Assembly: GCA_963853835.1 (NCBI GenBank)
Contig: OY970835.1
Location: forward strand, 39,217,547-39,281,546
DNA length: 64,000 bases
Direction of reading: 5' to 3'
DNA from: Calendula officinalis
Taxonomy: Eukaryota; Streptophyta; Magnoliopsida; Asterales; Asteraceae
Under the pieces are notes generated by a model. The model saw only the letters and a list, made by a program, of their open reading frames with translations, was not told where the DNA came from and did no database searches. Position numbers and translations under genes: made by a program. Shown in pieces: positions 1-9,544 of this stretch. Positions within the stretch are counted from its first letter, which is position 1. Each line of letters begins with the position of its first letter.

Positions 1-21
1 AATGATTCACATATAATATAA

Positions 22-23
<2 letters not shown>

Positions 24-84
<61 letters not shown>
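24..84. repeat. (TA)n microsatellite, left block
   Basis: About 60 bases of uninterrupted TA dinucleotide. A second TA block lies at about 424-464. Together they bracket the foldback element at 113-426, which suggests that the element landed inside an existing TA tract. Confidence 0.95.
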
Positions 85-87
<3 letters not shown>

Positions 88-112
88 TAGAATTAAAATC
101 AGAACAAATTAA

Positions 113-419
113 GGCTATAGAACCAGCATAACTCCATCTAAACCATTGATTTTTGAAATGAAATGATCATGTAAGACACATTAATGTATTTGATGAGGGA
201 CCTCCAAATATTGGTTTGCATGGATGTCATTAATGCATGCATACATACATGTATAGATAACACTTATGTATACATACATGAAAACATATACATATATGCA
301 TACATGCATGAATGACATCCATGGAAACCAATATTTGGGGGTCCCTCATCAAATACATTAATATGTCTTCAATGATCATTTTATTTTAAAAATCAATGGT
401 TTAGATTGAGTTCTGCTGG

Positions 420-426
<7 letters not shown>
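113..426. mobile_element. Foldback MITE inserted in a TA microsatellite
   Basis: The left arm (about 113-245) and the right arm (about 300-426) are reverse complements over roughly 130 bases with few mismatches. Both ends read TATAGAACCAGCA on their own strand. The short centre (about 246-300) is made of ATACATAC/ATGCATGC-like words. Flanking TA repeats make any TA target duplication unreadable but are compatible with it. There is no coding capacity. Size and structure fit a MITE. A read-through transcript would form a long hairpin. I cannot name the superfamily with certainty; TA insertion suggests Tc1/mariner-type or a microsatellite-targeting MITE. Confidence 0.75.
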
Positions 427-427
<1 letters not shown>

Positions 428-466
<39 letters not shown>

Positions 467-1105
467 ATAGTATTAGATTTTTTTCTTTCTCGTGGATCTC
501 CCATCGAAATCATAAAATTAGGATTTCATGGGTGGATTGGTTGAAGAACCCTTTGTAATTATTTTGTACTTTGGTTAATCTAGCAAATTGCTAGATTCTC
601 GAGTTTTTTAATATAGTGAAGGTCCTCGGGAGGGTGATGGTAATGCCGAAGCTCGACCCGTTGCCTTCTTTTTTTGATGTTAAAAAAAGGTACAAAAAGA
701 ATTAAACATTGAAAGATGATTAATTGGTTGAGAAAGAATAAGTGGTTGGAGTGACCTCTTAAAAAATCATCTATTCCAATAGTAAAAAGTCATTCAGAGG
801 TTATTCAAATAATAATAACCTCTTAAAAAATCTCTCATTGGAAATGCTCTAAGTCCACCTTCAGTTTGTTGATAATCAACATTGCCACAAGCTCATTTTC
901 CAAAATCTCCGGCTACAATTAGCAAGGGTCTGTTCTGTTCCAAATATCCGATTTGTTCTAAAATATTAAAATTAATAAACGCTTCAGTATATTTTAACAT
1001 GCTTTTGTGTGTTATGCAGTTTAACATGTGCTTCTGCACTTTCTGAAAAATAATACATGTATAGTAACATGTTTTTCCGGAATTTAACATGTTCTAACAT
1101 ATATA
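428..1105. other. Non-coding stretch before the Helitron helicase remnant
   Basis: After the right TA block, AT-rich sequence with no supported gene. Part of it may be the degraded 5' portion of the Helitron whose helicase remnant starts at about 1126. I found no convincing Helitron 5' end here. Confidence 0.4.
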
Positions 1106-1125
1106 CTCCTCGCTATTTTTAAGAA

Positions 1126-1697
1126 AGACCAATACTTACACCTAAAAATGAAGTAGTTAGAGATACTAATGATCAATTTTCCCTGGAGAAGCCAAGAAAT
1201 ATTTAAGTTCAGATTCGATTTGTCCCGAAGAGTTTTTGAATGAACAATTTGATGAAAAATTATACTCACCAGATGTGCTTAATGATATTAAAGTAAGTGG
1301 ATCGCCAAATCATCTGTTAGTTTTGAAAGTTGGTGTTCCTGTCATGTTATTAAAAAACATTGACCAGAAAAATGGTCTATGCAATGGTACTAGACTTCAG
1401 ATTGTCGCTATGGGTACCCGTGTTATAGAGGCAATTGTTATTTCTGGAAATAATGTTGGATATCGTACTTTTATATCTAGATTACCTTTGACACATTCTG
1501 ACACCAATATTCAGTTTAAGTTTAAAAGACGGCAATTTCCACTTTCTGTTTGTTTTGCTAAGACAATAAATAAAAGTCAAGGACAATCATTGTCAAAAGT
1601 TGGTATGTATTTAAGAGAGCCCGTTTTTTCACACGCTCAACTATATGTAGCATTATCCAAAGTCAGAAGCAGAAAAGGACTGAAAATTTTAATATAA
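1126..1697 (+). pseudogene. Helitron PIF1-like helicase, C-terminal fragment
   Basis: The reading frame from 1236 to 1697 encodes the C-terminal part of a plant Helitron RepHel/PIF1-type DNA helicase. Visible are the segment GVPVMLLKNID followed by GLCNGTRL, the helicase motif FAKTINKSQGQSL, and the closing FSHAQLYVALSKVRSR. A further piece of the same protein (RPILTPKNEVVR) is readable at about 1126-1180 in another frame, so a small deletion or frameshift lies near 1175. The Rep (HUH) domain and helicase motifs I-III are absent. In intact elements this protein drives rolling-circle transposition. The Helitron 3' end lies 360 bp downstream on the same strand, as expected. Confidence 0.85.
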
Positions 1698-2031
1698 GAT
1701 AAAGATGGAGAATTAACAAATAAAACATCAAGTGATGTATTCAAATAAGTGTTTAGAAATTTATCCTGATGTTTTAAATATTAAATACTTTCTTTAAATT
1801 TGTTATTTGATTCTTTGTTTCCTTTTAGTTGTTATTCTATTTCAAGAGTACTAATTTATTTTTTTTATCATATGTTCATTGTAAGACCATTAATGATTGT
1901 TTATATAATGTGAATACTTGAAATGTGTACCCCTTATTATCTTATACATATTTATCATAGGTTTTTACTGTTTATATTTTTATTCGCTCTTTATTCTATA
2001 TTACTTATTTTCAGTAAATTTAACGACAATC

Positions 2032-2058
2032 CGTGATTTTTCACGAGCCAGAAACTAG
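2032..2058 (+). mobile_element. Helitron 3' terminus (hairpin plus CTAG)
   Basis: A perfect 5-bp hairpin (CGTGA, TTTT loop, TCACG, 2032-2045) is followed 10 bases later by CTAG at 2055-2058 and then T. Helitrons end in a short hairpin close to CTRR and insert between A and T. Orientation and distance match the helicase remnant at 1126-1697, so both belong to one Helitron whose 5' end I could not find. Confidence 0.75.
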
Positions 2059-2124
2059 TGAAGATATATATAAACATGTATTGCACCACAGATTATTTTA
2101 TTTTTAAATCAAATTTATATTAAC

Positions 2125-2491
2125 TAATCCGAACTATATCAAAATAAGGTTAATGATGTTTAAAAGTAAAAAATAAGGGTATAAGGGTCATTTCACTTTA
2201 TTTTTTTTGAACATCAAATCATAATCTACACCAATTTTCCACCTATGTCAACGACGAGATTTGAACCTCCAACCTCAAGGTTGTGAGGCAAACACCATAC
2301 CGCTAGGTCAAAGGCCATTTGGTTTCATTTCACAGGTAGTTAGTGGGTGCAGAGCCCACTACTTTTTATCAAATAAGGTAAAATTTTAAAGTGTATCACT
2401 TATTTTGAATCGCCAAATTATGAAAAATGTATCACTTATTTTGAATCATCCAAATATAAAAAGTGTATTACTTATTTTAAATCAGAGGAAG
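2125..2491. mobile_element. Stowaway-like MITE, internally deleted, carrying a SINE
   Basis: The right end has repeated CTTATTTTGAATCR-type subterminal words and finishes ATCAGAGGAAG before TA (2492-2493). The body matches the element at 55915-56227 in reverse orientation (AAATAAGGTAAAATTTTAAA, the GGTATAAGGGTCATTTCA region). The left end is eroded; only ATCAAAATAAG near 2139 remains of the terminal repeat. It is split by the SINE at 2197-2324. Confidence 0.7.
2197..2324 (-). mobile_element. tRNA-derived SINE, nested in the MITE
   Basis: Read on the minus strand, the insert starts with a tRNA-like head: a box-A-like CTAGCGGTATGGTG and, about 30 bases later, a box-B-like GAGGTTCAAATCTCG. It ends in an A-rich tail (CAAAAAAAATAAA). 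It is flanked by the 9-bp direct repeat TCATTTCAC at 2188-2196 and 2325-2333, the target duplication of an RNA-primed insertion. Box A and B are the internal RNA polymerase III promoter. Length about 128 bp. The uninterrupted MITE copies elsewhere in the window lack this insert. Confidence 0.85.
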
Positions 2492-2493
2492 TA

Positions 2494-2791
2494 TAAGAAG
2501 TAGATAAACTACTATTAAGTTATGTATACTTCTTTAGGTTTTGTTATATAGTTTATGATAAAGGATGAAATATTATTTAACTTGTTGGCCTCATAGGGTA
2601 CAGAAAGTAAATGGATCACACTCAACGCCACACATGGTATGAGTTTTGAGTTATGACTTATGAAATGAATACAAATATATCACTCCATTCTTTTAGGTAG
2701 AGCATAAGGTTTTTGGCTTCTTTTTTTTTGACAGCAAAACGGGGAAACGGGAAAGATATTTTTGGCTTGCCAAAGCTTGATTGAAAGGTAG
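2494..2791. other. AT-rich spacer between two MITEs
   Basis: About 300 bases of AT-rich sequence between the two Stowaway-like elements. I see no gene or named repeat in it. Confidence 0.5.
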
Positions 2792-2793
2792 TA

Positions 2794-3106
2794 CCTCCTC
2801 CGTATCAAAATAAGTGACACAAATTAGCTTACACGTTTTTTGAAGTAAAAGATTAAAGTAGAGGTTAAAATAGATTAAAGTACATAGTTAGTGGAGAATG
2901 AGTCCCACTTTTCTTGAATAAAGTGATATTAATGAATTTTAAAAGTAAAAGTAAGGGTATAAGGGTAATTTCACTTTATTAAAGTGGTTAGTTAGTGGGT
3001 ATGGGTCCCACTATTTTTACCAAATAAGGAAAGTTTTTAAAGTGTGTCACTTATTTTGATACACCCCAAAATGGAAAGTGTGTCACTTATTTTGATACGG
3101 AGGAAG
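2794..3106. mobile_element. Stowaway-type MITE
   Basis: Terminal inverted repeats CCTCCTCCGTATCAAAATAA at the left and its near reverse complement at the right end (TTATTTTGATACGGAGGAAG). TA duplicates flank both ends (2792-2793 and 3107-3108). The subterminal word TGTGTCACTTATTTTGATAC occurs twice near the right end. The CTCCNTCCGT terminus and TA target site define the Stowaway (Tc1/mariner) group. No coding capacity. Confidence 0.88.
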
Positions 3107-3108
3107 TA

Positions 3109-4135
3109 TATTTTTTATTGGTTTGTGGTATTTTTTGTGGGTACGAAAGAAATGTTATATGTATATTAAACGGAAAAGTGTAATTTTGAGGTGAGTGTTA
3201 AAATCATGTTAAATAGACAAAAATGTGTATTTTAGGCAAAAATATACTTCGTATATACTCCTTCCAAATCAATATAAATCTCTTTAAATTAAAGAACAAT
3301 AAGAAAATCTATTTTTTTTTTCTTAAATTAATTAATCCATAAACAGCTGAAGATGCTCGTAGTACTATATGCTTGATCCTTGACATCGCTGATCCATAGG
3401 CTGGTAAATATTGATTAACTTTATTTAAGTAATATATAGGTACGAATATCAGAAAATATACATTACGCTGTGCAATAATTATAAATCTATGTAACTTTAC
3501 TTTATAAAGGGAAATGCTAAACATTGTCTTTAGGTCAATGGTTAAGAAATTTTTATTAGTTTAAAATCATTGTACATTAACTAATAAGAAACCACCCATT
3601 TGAATTTCATTAACCACATTTAGGTCTTTAATTATACATGAATCAATCTTAGGGCATTCGGATTCCTGCATGGCTGCAACTCTGCAAGCACCAGTAATCC
3701 CAATCATTAATGCATGTTCATGGAAATATACATCATGAGGTGAATAAAAAATCATTAAACTTTTTGTGTGATTACGTTATAAGATAAGTACCATTATTAC
3801 CGTAACAGGGATTATACAAGAAAAACAACTTAGTGGGTGGGTGTTTATAATTGCTTATAGAAAATATGTTTTAGAAATTGATAATCAAATAATCAGCGGT
3901 TATAAAAACGTGATTATAAAAGATACTATTTAAATTTGATTATGTTTTTTAAAGTCGCAATAATCAGATAATCAGTGTTTTAGTGTTTGACAAACCAGAT
4001 TATTTGTTTAGTTAATATGTAAAATATAGATAATTAGTTTCAAAATGTAATAAGCTCATCCTCGTCTGCTTTTTCCAAAATTCGGTAATAGATTCTCCGA
4101 AACGTAAATGATTGATTTTTTTAGATTTTACATTA
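3109..4135. other. AT-rich intergenic sequence
   Basis: About 1 kb with no supported gene. Short open frames at 3309-3524 and 3567-3755 have no recognisable domain. I see nothing further. Confidence 0.5.
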
Positions 4136-4140
4136 AACAC

Positions 4141-4653
4141 TGTGAAGATCTGAATAACTCTTCATAAACATAGATCTTTAGGCTCAAGAATAGTTAGTTC
4201 TTATCTGGAATAAGCATATACAAATAACAAAGTTGCGGAATTATATAAACATATTTGTATTGCTAAACAAGGTTTCATCATCATCTTCTATGTACAATGA
4301 TTACTTAAAGCCCCAATTCTACATATAAATATGTAGAACGGTTTTGGTTAACAGGATCATACGACCTTGAGGCTTAGGTTTTACACACGAACACGTTAAA
4401 ACGTGGGTTCTGAGAACATCTAATTCTATGTCATTAGGTTTCTTTATATACTAGAAAACCAAGACTTACAAGGAAAAGATAATAACTAAATCTTTTAAAC
4501 TAATAAAGATATACTATATCTTTTTACATTAATGATTATCTCCTAAATCTTTATTTGAATCTTGAACTTCATATCATCGACTTAGGTCCTTGTAGTTTAA
4601 TAGTTTTGACATAATCAAATCTTTAATGAATATTAATAATAATATTCCTAACA
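4141..4653 (-). repeat. 3' LTR of the 2.7-kb element
   Basis: Starts TGTGAAGATCTG and ends CCTAACA on the plus strand. It matches 6362-6874 base for base as far as I can read. The pyrimidine run at 4654-4668 is the polypurine tract on the element's own strand. Confidence 0.93.
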
Positions 4654-5279
4654 ATCTTCCCCTATTTGATTTGACAAAACTTATAGAATTAGCTAGGAAT
4701 CTTCAAGTCTCTTCCCCTTTTTGACATAATCAAATCAATCCGAGAAACTTGAACTTCCCCTTGAATGATGAACACTTTTTCTTCCCCTAAAAGTGTGATA
4801 TCATTCTTGTGTTCTTCAAGGCTATATTAATTACATTGAAAACCAACTATCTTCTATTTGAAGTTGAAGTAGAAACTCAAACTAAGCATCACATTCCTTC
4901 TAAATATAGTAATCAGCAACATCATATCTTGTATGAAGGACTTTCTTATCTTAGTCTTCAACAGATCTTTTCGTTAAGATTCTGTTAAATTGCAGTTACA
5001 ACAATACATAACATCTTATGTAGTAAGATTTTCCACTTCATCTTCAAATAAAATATAATCAATTATCTTCTGTAATCAATTGATAAAGATCAAATATGTA
5101 GCAAATAAAAACTTTCCTTTATCTTCATCATGCCTTCAACCTGTGTGAATAATGTGATTCGTTTCACATTATTATCAGATACGATCAATAAACCGTGGTA
5201 TGGAATGAGCATGGTGTGTGTCATGCTTTCCAAAGTATGATGTATCAGTTGTATGGAAGAAATCAGTAAAAAAAAATTT

Positions 5280-5720
5280 AAATTTTTCGGTCAGTACTGA
5301 TCAGTCAACGCAGCAGGTAAAACTTTCAGTCTATTACTGATCAGTAGTGTTTTTTCTTTATTTACTACTGATCAGTAGTATTTTTGAATTGGTAAGGATC
5401 AGTAGTAAAAAGCTAATAGGATCAGTAATAATCGAAACACTGGATCAGTAGTAATCGAGACCAGCACCTTTATTACTGATGTTGAATTGCAAGATTTAGT
5501 ACTGATGTTGAATACTGACTTATCAGTAGTAAAATGATAGAGCAGTAGTAAAGTTGGCATGAAACAGCAGTAGTAAATCCGAACATGGATCAGTAGTAAT
5601 CTGAAATTAGCAGATCAGTAGTAGACACCATGAATGATCAGTAGTAACCGTGCATTGAGGTGATCAGCAGAAACGTTTCACATCAGTATTAACAATTCAG
5701 CATCAAGAGATCAGCAGTAA
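5280..5720 (-). repeat. TACTACTG motif array inside the 2.7-kb element
   Basis: Around ten copies of CAGTAGTA (plus strand; TACTACTG on the element's sense strand), usually as GATCAGTAGTAA, with near variants such as CAGTAATA and CAGTACTGA. They are spaced irregularly at roughly 20-50 bases and separated by unrelated sequence. This is not a tandem repeat. The same word dominates the LTR and spacer of the SIRE-like element. Confidence 0.85.
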
Positions 5721-6361
5721 CCAAAACTCTCCAACATTGTTTATATTAAAATAAAGGATATGTTCCAATGACACAAACTCCAAACATCATTTACATTAAA
5801 ATAACCAAAACTGCCGATTCCTCCTTGCTTTATCTCTGTTATAAAATCCCAATATTTTACTTCACCATATCTCATATGCATCTTTACCATCATGTGTTCA
5901 CTTGTACAGTACAAGTAGGTGCAGCTGAACCAACTTTCAAATTTTCATGATGGCCTCTAATCTTTTTGGGTAAAACTCATATATACAGCATAAACACTTG
6001 ACAATTTTACATATATCTTTCTTAGATATTTTCGTAAATCTTCGTCTACTTGCCCCCTTTTTTTTTTTTTAATTGTTTTCTTTATTTAGCATTTATCATT
6101 AAAACTTCGATGATAAGAACAAAAAAATTAATTTTCTTTTTTTTATATATGAAGAACACCAATTGATTTCTTATACATGACTAACCTTCTTCCCTTGTGA
6201 CTTCGTAAAAGTGAGTTGATTAACTTCAGAATTCTCGAGATCAATAGTAAAATATAACAACCGCAGCTTTAATTCAAATCGTAACATCCTTGATTCTTCA
6301 CGTGATCATTAATAAATCCTTGTTTTATTCCAGATCTGGAGCCACCTGCTCTGATACCAAT

Positions 6362-6874
6362 TGTGAAGATCTGAATAACTCTTCATAAACATAGATCTTT
6401 AGGCTCAAGAATAGTTAGTTCTTATCTGGAATAAGCATATACAAATAACAAAGTTGCGGAATTATATAAACATATTTGTATTGCTAAACAAGGTTTCATC
6501 ATCATCTTCTATGTACAATGATTACTTAAAGCCCCAATTCTACATATAAATATGTAGAACGGTTTTGGTTAACAGGATCATACGACCTTGAGGCTTAGGT
6601 TTTACACACGAACACGTTAAAACGTGGGTTCTGAGAACATCTAATTCTATGTCATTAGGTTTCTTTATATACTAGAAAACCAAGACTTACAAGGAAAAGA
6701 TAATAACTAAATCTTTTAAACTAATAAAGATATACTATATCTTTTTACATTAATGATTATCTCCTAAATCTTTATTTGAATCTTGAACTTCATATCATCG
6801 ACTTAGGTCCTTGTAGTTTAATAGTTTTGACATAATCAAATCTTTAATGAATATTAATAATAATATTCCTAACA
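6362..6874 (-). repeat. 5' LTR of the 2.7-kb element
   Basis: Pair of the LTR at 4141-4653. The primer binding site for initiator Met tRNA is at 6348-6359 (reverse complement of GCTCTGATACCA) with a two-base spacer. Confidence 0.93.
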
Positions 6875-6879
6875 AACAC

Positions 6880-7693
6880 TTATTTTAACTATTTTTATTT
6901 TTAAAATGTAATAAGCAGATAATATATTCCAAACCACAAACCTAAACAATTGTAAACGATGAGTCATTTGAGAAAAAAAAATATTTGCGCGCAGTTTCAT
7001 TGCATAACAAAGATTAAAAGTTACCTAAAATTATTTATTTGGAATAACTTTAGATATTTTGTTTTTCCAAATATATTGTAGAGTTTGGCTGTTCTTTTAT
7101 TTTCATGGGCTACTTTGTTGGGCTGTTTCTTTTCTTTTCCTGGTGTTCGCCTAGCAGCCTGCTTTTGTATTTGGACTTTTTCTTCTTCGTTTTTTTAATT
7201 ATAATGAACTCTTTCAGAAAAAGTTTGGTATTAATTCTTTTGGAGGATTTCTCGATTTGTGTCATCTTTATGCAGTGGCTAAACTAATCCGCTTATAGTT
7301 TTAGAGATTGTTTTAATACTTGTATATTTACATTTAAATAGAAAAGAAAAAAAAAACAGAAAATGAGCCAAAGTAGATGGGCTTCCTGCATGGGGGGGAT
7401 ATTGCCACGTTCTATGTAAGGGATATGTCCCCTTTCGACAACCATTTATGCCCACCATTCATTACTTTGCCTTCTATCTTCTATTTTATTAATTATTTGT
7501 TTTTTTTTCCTCAATTAATTCATATTTTATGAAGTATTTAAAAATCAATCAACTCACATTAACTTAATAAATTGCATTTGGCTTAGTAGTATCTATATGG
7601 CCGCTAATTTAACCCGTTTCAGTTATTGTTTTTTCACCCGCCATATTTTTGCGGGCATAAGACTGGTTTCAATAAGGCACAGTTGTTAAAATG
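6880..7693. other. Intergenic sequence
   Basis: AT-rich with no supported gene. A short hydrophobic frame at 7105-7287 has no recognisable features and is probably chance. Confidence 0.5.
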
Positions 7694-7695
7694 TA

Positions 7696-7959
7696 GTCCC
7701 TCCGTTCCTAAATAAAGTTTCCATTTTACCTTGAGTTTTTGTCCCTAAATAAAGTTATCATTTCATAAGTTGATGAGGTCCACTTAATAAAATAATATAA
7801 TTACCATGGACCTCACTACTAACTATCTACTAATAATTTTTCTCTCTCCAAATCAACTTTATATTTTAATCAAATTTATTACCAATAATCCCACCACTAA
7901 CTTTCTTCTTAAATATTGTGCCCAAGAGAAATGAGAACTTTATTTAGGGACGAATGGAG
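7696..7959. mobile_element. Stowaway-type MITE
   Basis: Left end GTCCCTCCGTTCCTAAATAA and right end TTTATTTAGGGACGAATGGAG are imperfect inverted repeats flanked by TA (7694-7695, 7960-7961). The word GTCCCTAAATAAAGTT is repeated subterminally. Non-coding. Confidence 0.8.
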
Positions 7960-7961
7960 TA

Positions 7962-9541
7962 ATTTTTTTTGACGGCAATTGTTAAAATGTAATTATGAAG
8001 TCATAAAAACTTCAAATTGAATACGTGTCAGCCAATGGAGGAATCAGCTGGCCTGTTCATTTTAGTCTTACGTCATAAATTGGCGGTTGCCACCATGGTT
8101 CAACATTCTCCAACCGACGTGTGTTAATTCCACTACTCCAGTCGGCGTCGCTCAATTCATCTTTTCCGGCCTGTTTCCGCCATTGTTGGGAACCAAACAA
8201 AACCTGGACGACTAGATAACCTCTATGCAATTGGTATTTGTCGATCAGTTATGATTTATGAATCATCTTTAACGAACACGATTGAACAACAAAGTTGAAT
8301 GGTTTTGTGCGATTGTGATTTGTTGCAGGGAAAATTTGATATAGTTTAATTTGATCGAATTGTTCCTTCAAATTGTAAATCTCTCATCTCTGTATGTTCT
8401 CAATTTCAACTTTTCTCTCTTTGGCCTTTGTTGTTGATAATTTCGATCACAACTCTAAATTATTGTAGAGATTTATGCTTTTTTCAAATGTATTTGATGG
8501 AGATAATTGATTATTTTTATTTTGATTGTTGATGATGAATAGTAGGATTTGTTATTTAAGCAGTGCATGAAAGATGTTCGATGAAATGTCTAAAAGAAAT
8601 GTAGTTATATGGTCATTTGTTTTTTTTTTTTTTTTTTTTTTTTTCAGTTTAATTCCTTCCCTTATTAAAGATGATTCATAAATCATACGTTCATTTATTT
8701 CGACAACTAACCGTGTTAGAACCTGTTCATAATTCATGAACCGGCTATAACCATCAAACTTTCTTCTAACTCTTGAAGAAATGGTTCGATTGGGGACCCA
8801 GCCACATCAGCAACATAAACCCCTTCCCATAAACAATGACTAACCAAAGGGCTTACAAGCTTATTAACTTGTATAAACTTAATTAACTTTATATAAGCTA
8901 ATAAAATTTTAAACCCTTATATAAGCTTTTCTAATCTAAACATGCCTTAAGATCATGAAAAACGATTTTATAAGCCGTTGATTCACAAAGTTGTTGAATT
9001 CCCTATAAACATGTGTTTGGTGTGAGCTAGAAAGTTTTTGATAATATCAATACATTTTATTTATTTTCAAATCCGCACTGACGTTTGGTTGACAACAACT
9101 ATAGTGGGTGGGTTTATAATGGCATGATAGGTAGTGGATAGTGCTAGATGATGTGGATATTGTTGGTCGTTCAATAACATTAAAAAGACTATTTTACCCT
9201 GATGTACATAGCGCATGACTGACGTTAACATAAATATCCAAAGGCTGTTAGCCAAAATAATGAACATTGGAAAAAGTATCAACATTTAATTGAGGAAATA
9301 GATGAAATTTGTTCTTGATAAGAATACACACTCCAACAATTTCCATTCATGCGTTTACTTTGGGTCAATAAAGTGTGGACAGCTATAACCACTTGCATAA
9401 ATTCTTGTCCAATATCCAAGTGGCCCTATATAAGAGAAAAAGATATTGGTCACTCCATAATTCCTGAAACTTGTAAACTTGCATAAATTATACTAATTAA
9501 ACTACTTTACATATTTATTTTTCGGTCCTAATTAGTCAAGA
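7962..9541. other. Intergenic region and ancestral promoter of the first membrane-protein copy
   Basis: No gene. A run of 22 T lies near 8622-8644. From about 9060 the sequence is related to that upstream of the intact paralogue (32290-32660): shared GGCTGTTAGCCAAAAT / GGGTGTTAGCCAAAAT and CATGCGTTTACTTT blocks followed by GGTCAATAAAG. It therefore represents a duplicated upstream region. Confidence 0.55.
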
Positions 9542-9544
9542 ATG

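Larger units (their letters stand above)
4141..6874 (-). mobile_element. Complete non-autonomous LTR retrotransposon (2.7 kb)
   Basis: Two 513-bp direct repeats (4141-4653 and 6362-6874) that I read as identical by eye start TG and end CA. The 5-bp target duplication AACAC flanks the element at 4136-4140 and 6875-6879. On the minus strand the primer binding site TGGTATCAGAGC (initiator Met tRNA; 6348-6359) lies two bases inside the right LTR. A purine tract AAATAGGGGAAGAT adjoins the left LTR. Transcription is therefore right to left. The 1.7-kb interior has no gag or pol, so movement needs proteins supplied by another element. Near-identical LTRs imply a recent insertion. The interior at about 5280-5720 is packed with the TACTACTG-type word shared with the Copia element at 39271-50384. 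Confidence 0.93.

Noticed and set aside
2197..2324. Functional tRNA gene on the minus strand
   Set aside because: Only box-A and box-B-like segments fit; no cloverleaf acceptor stem, and the A-rich tail plus target duplication indicate a SINE.
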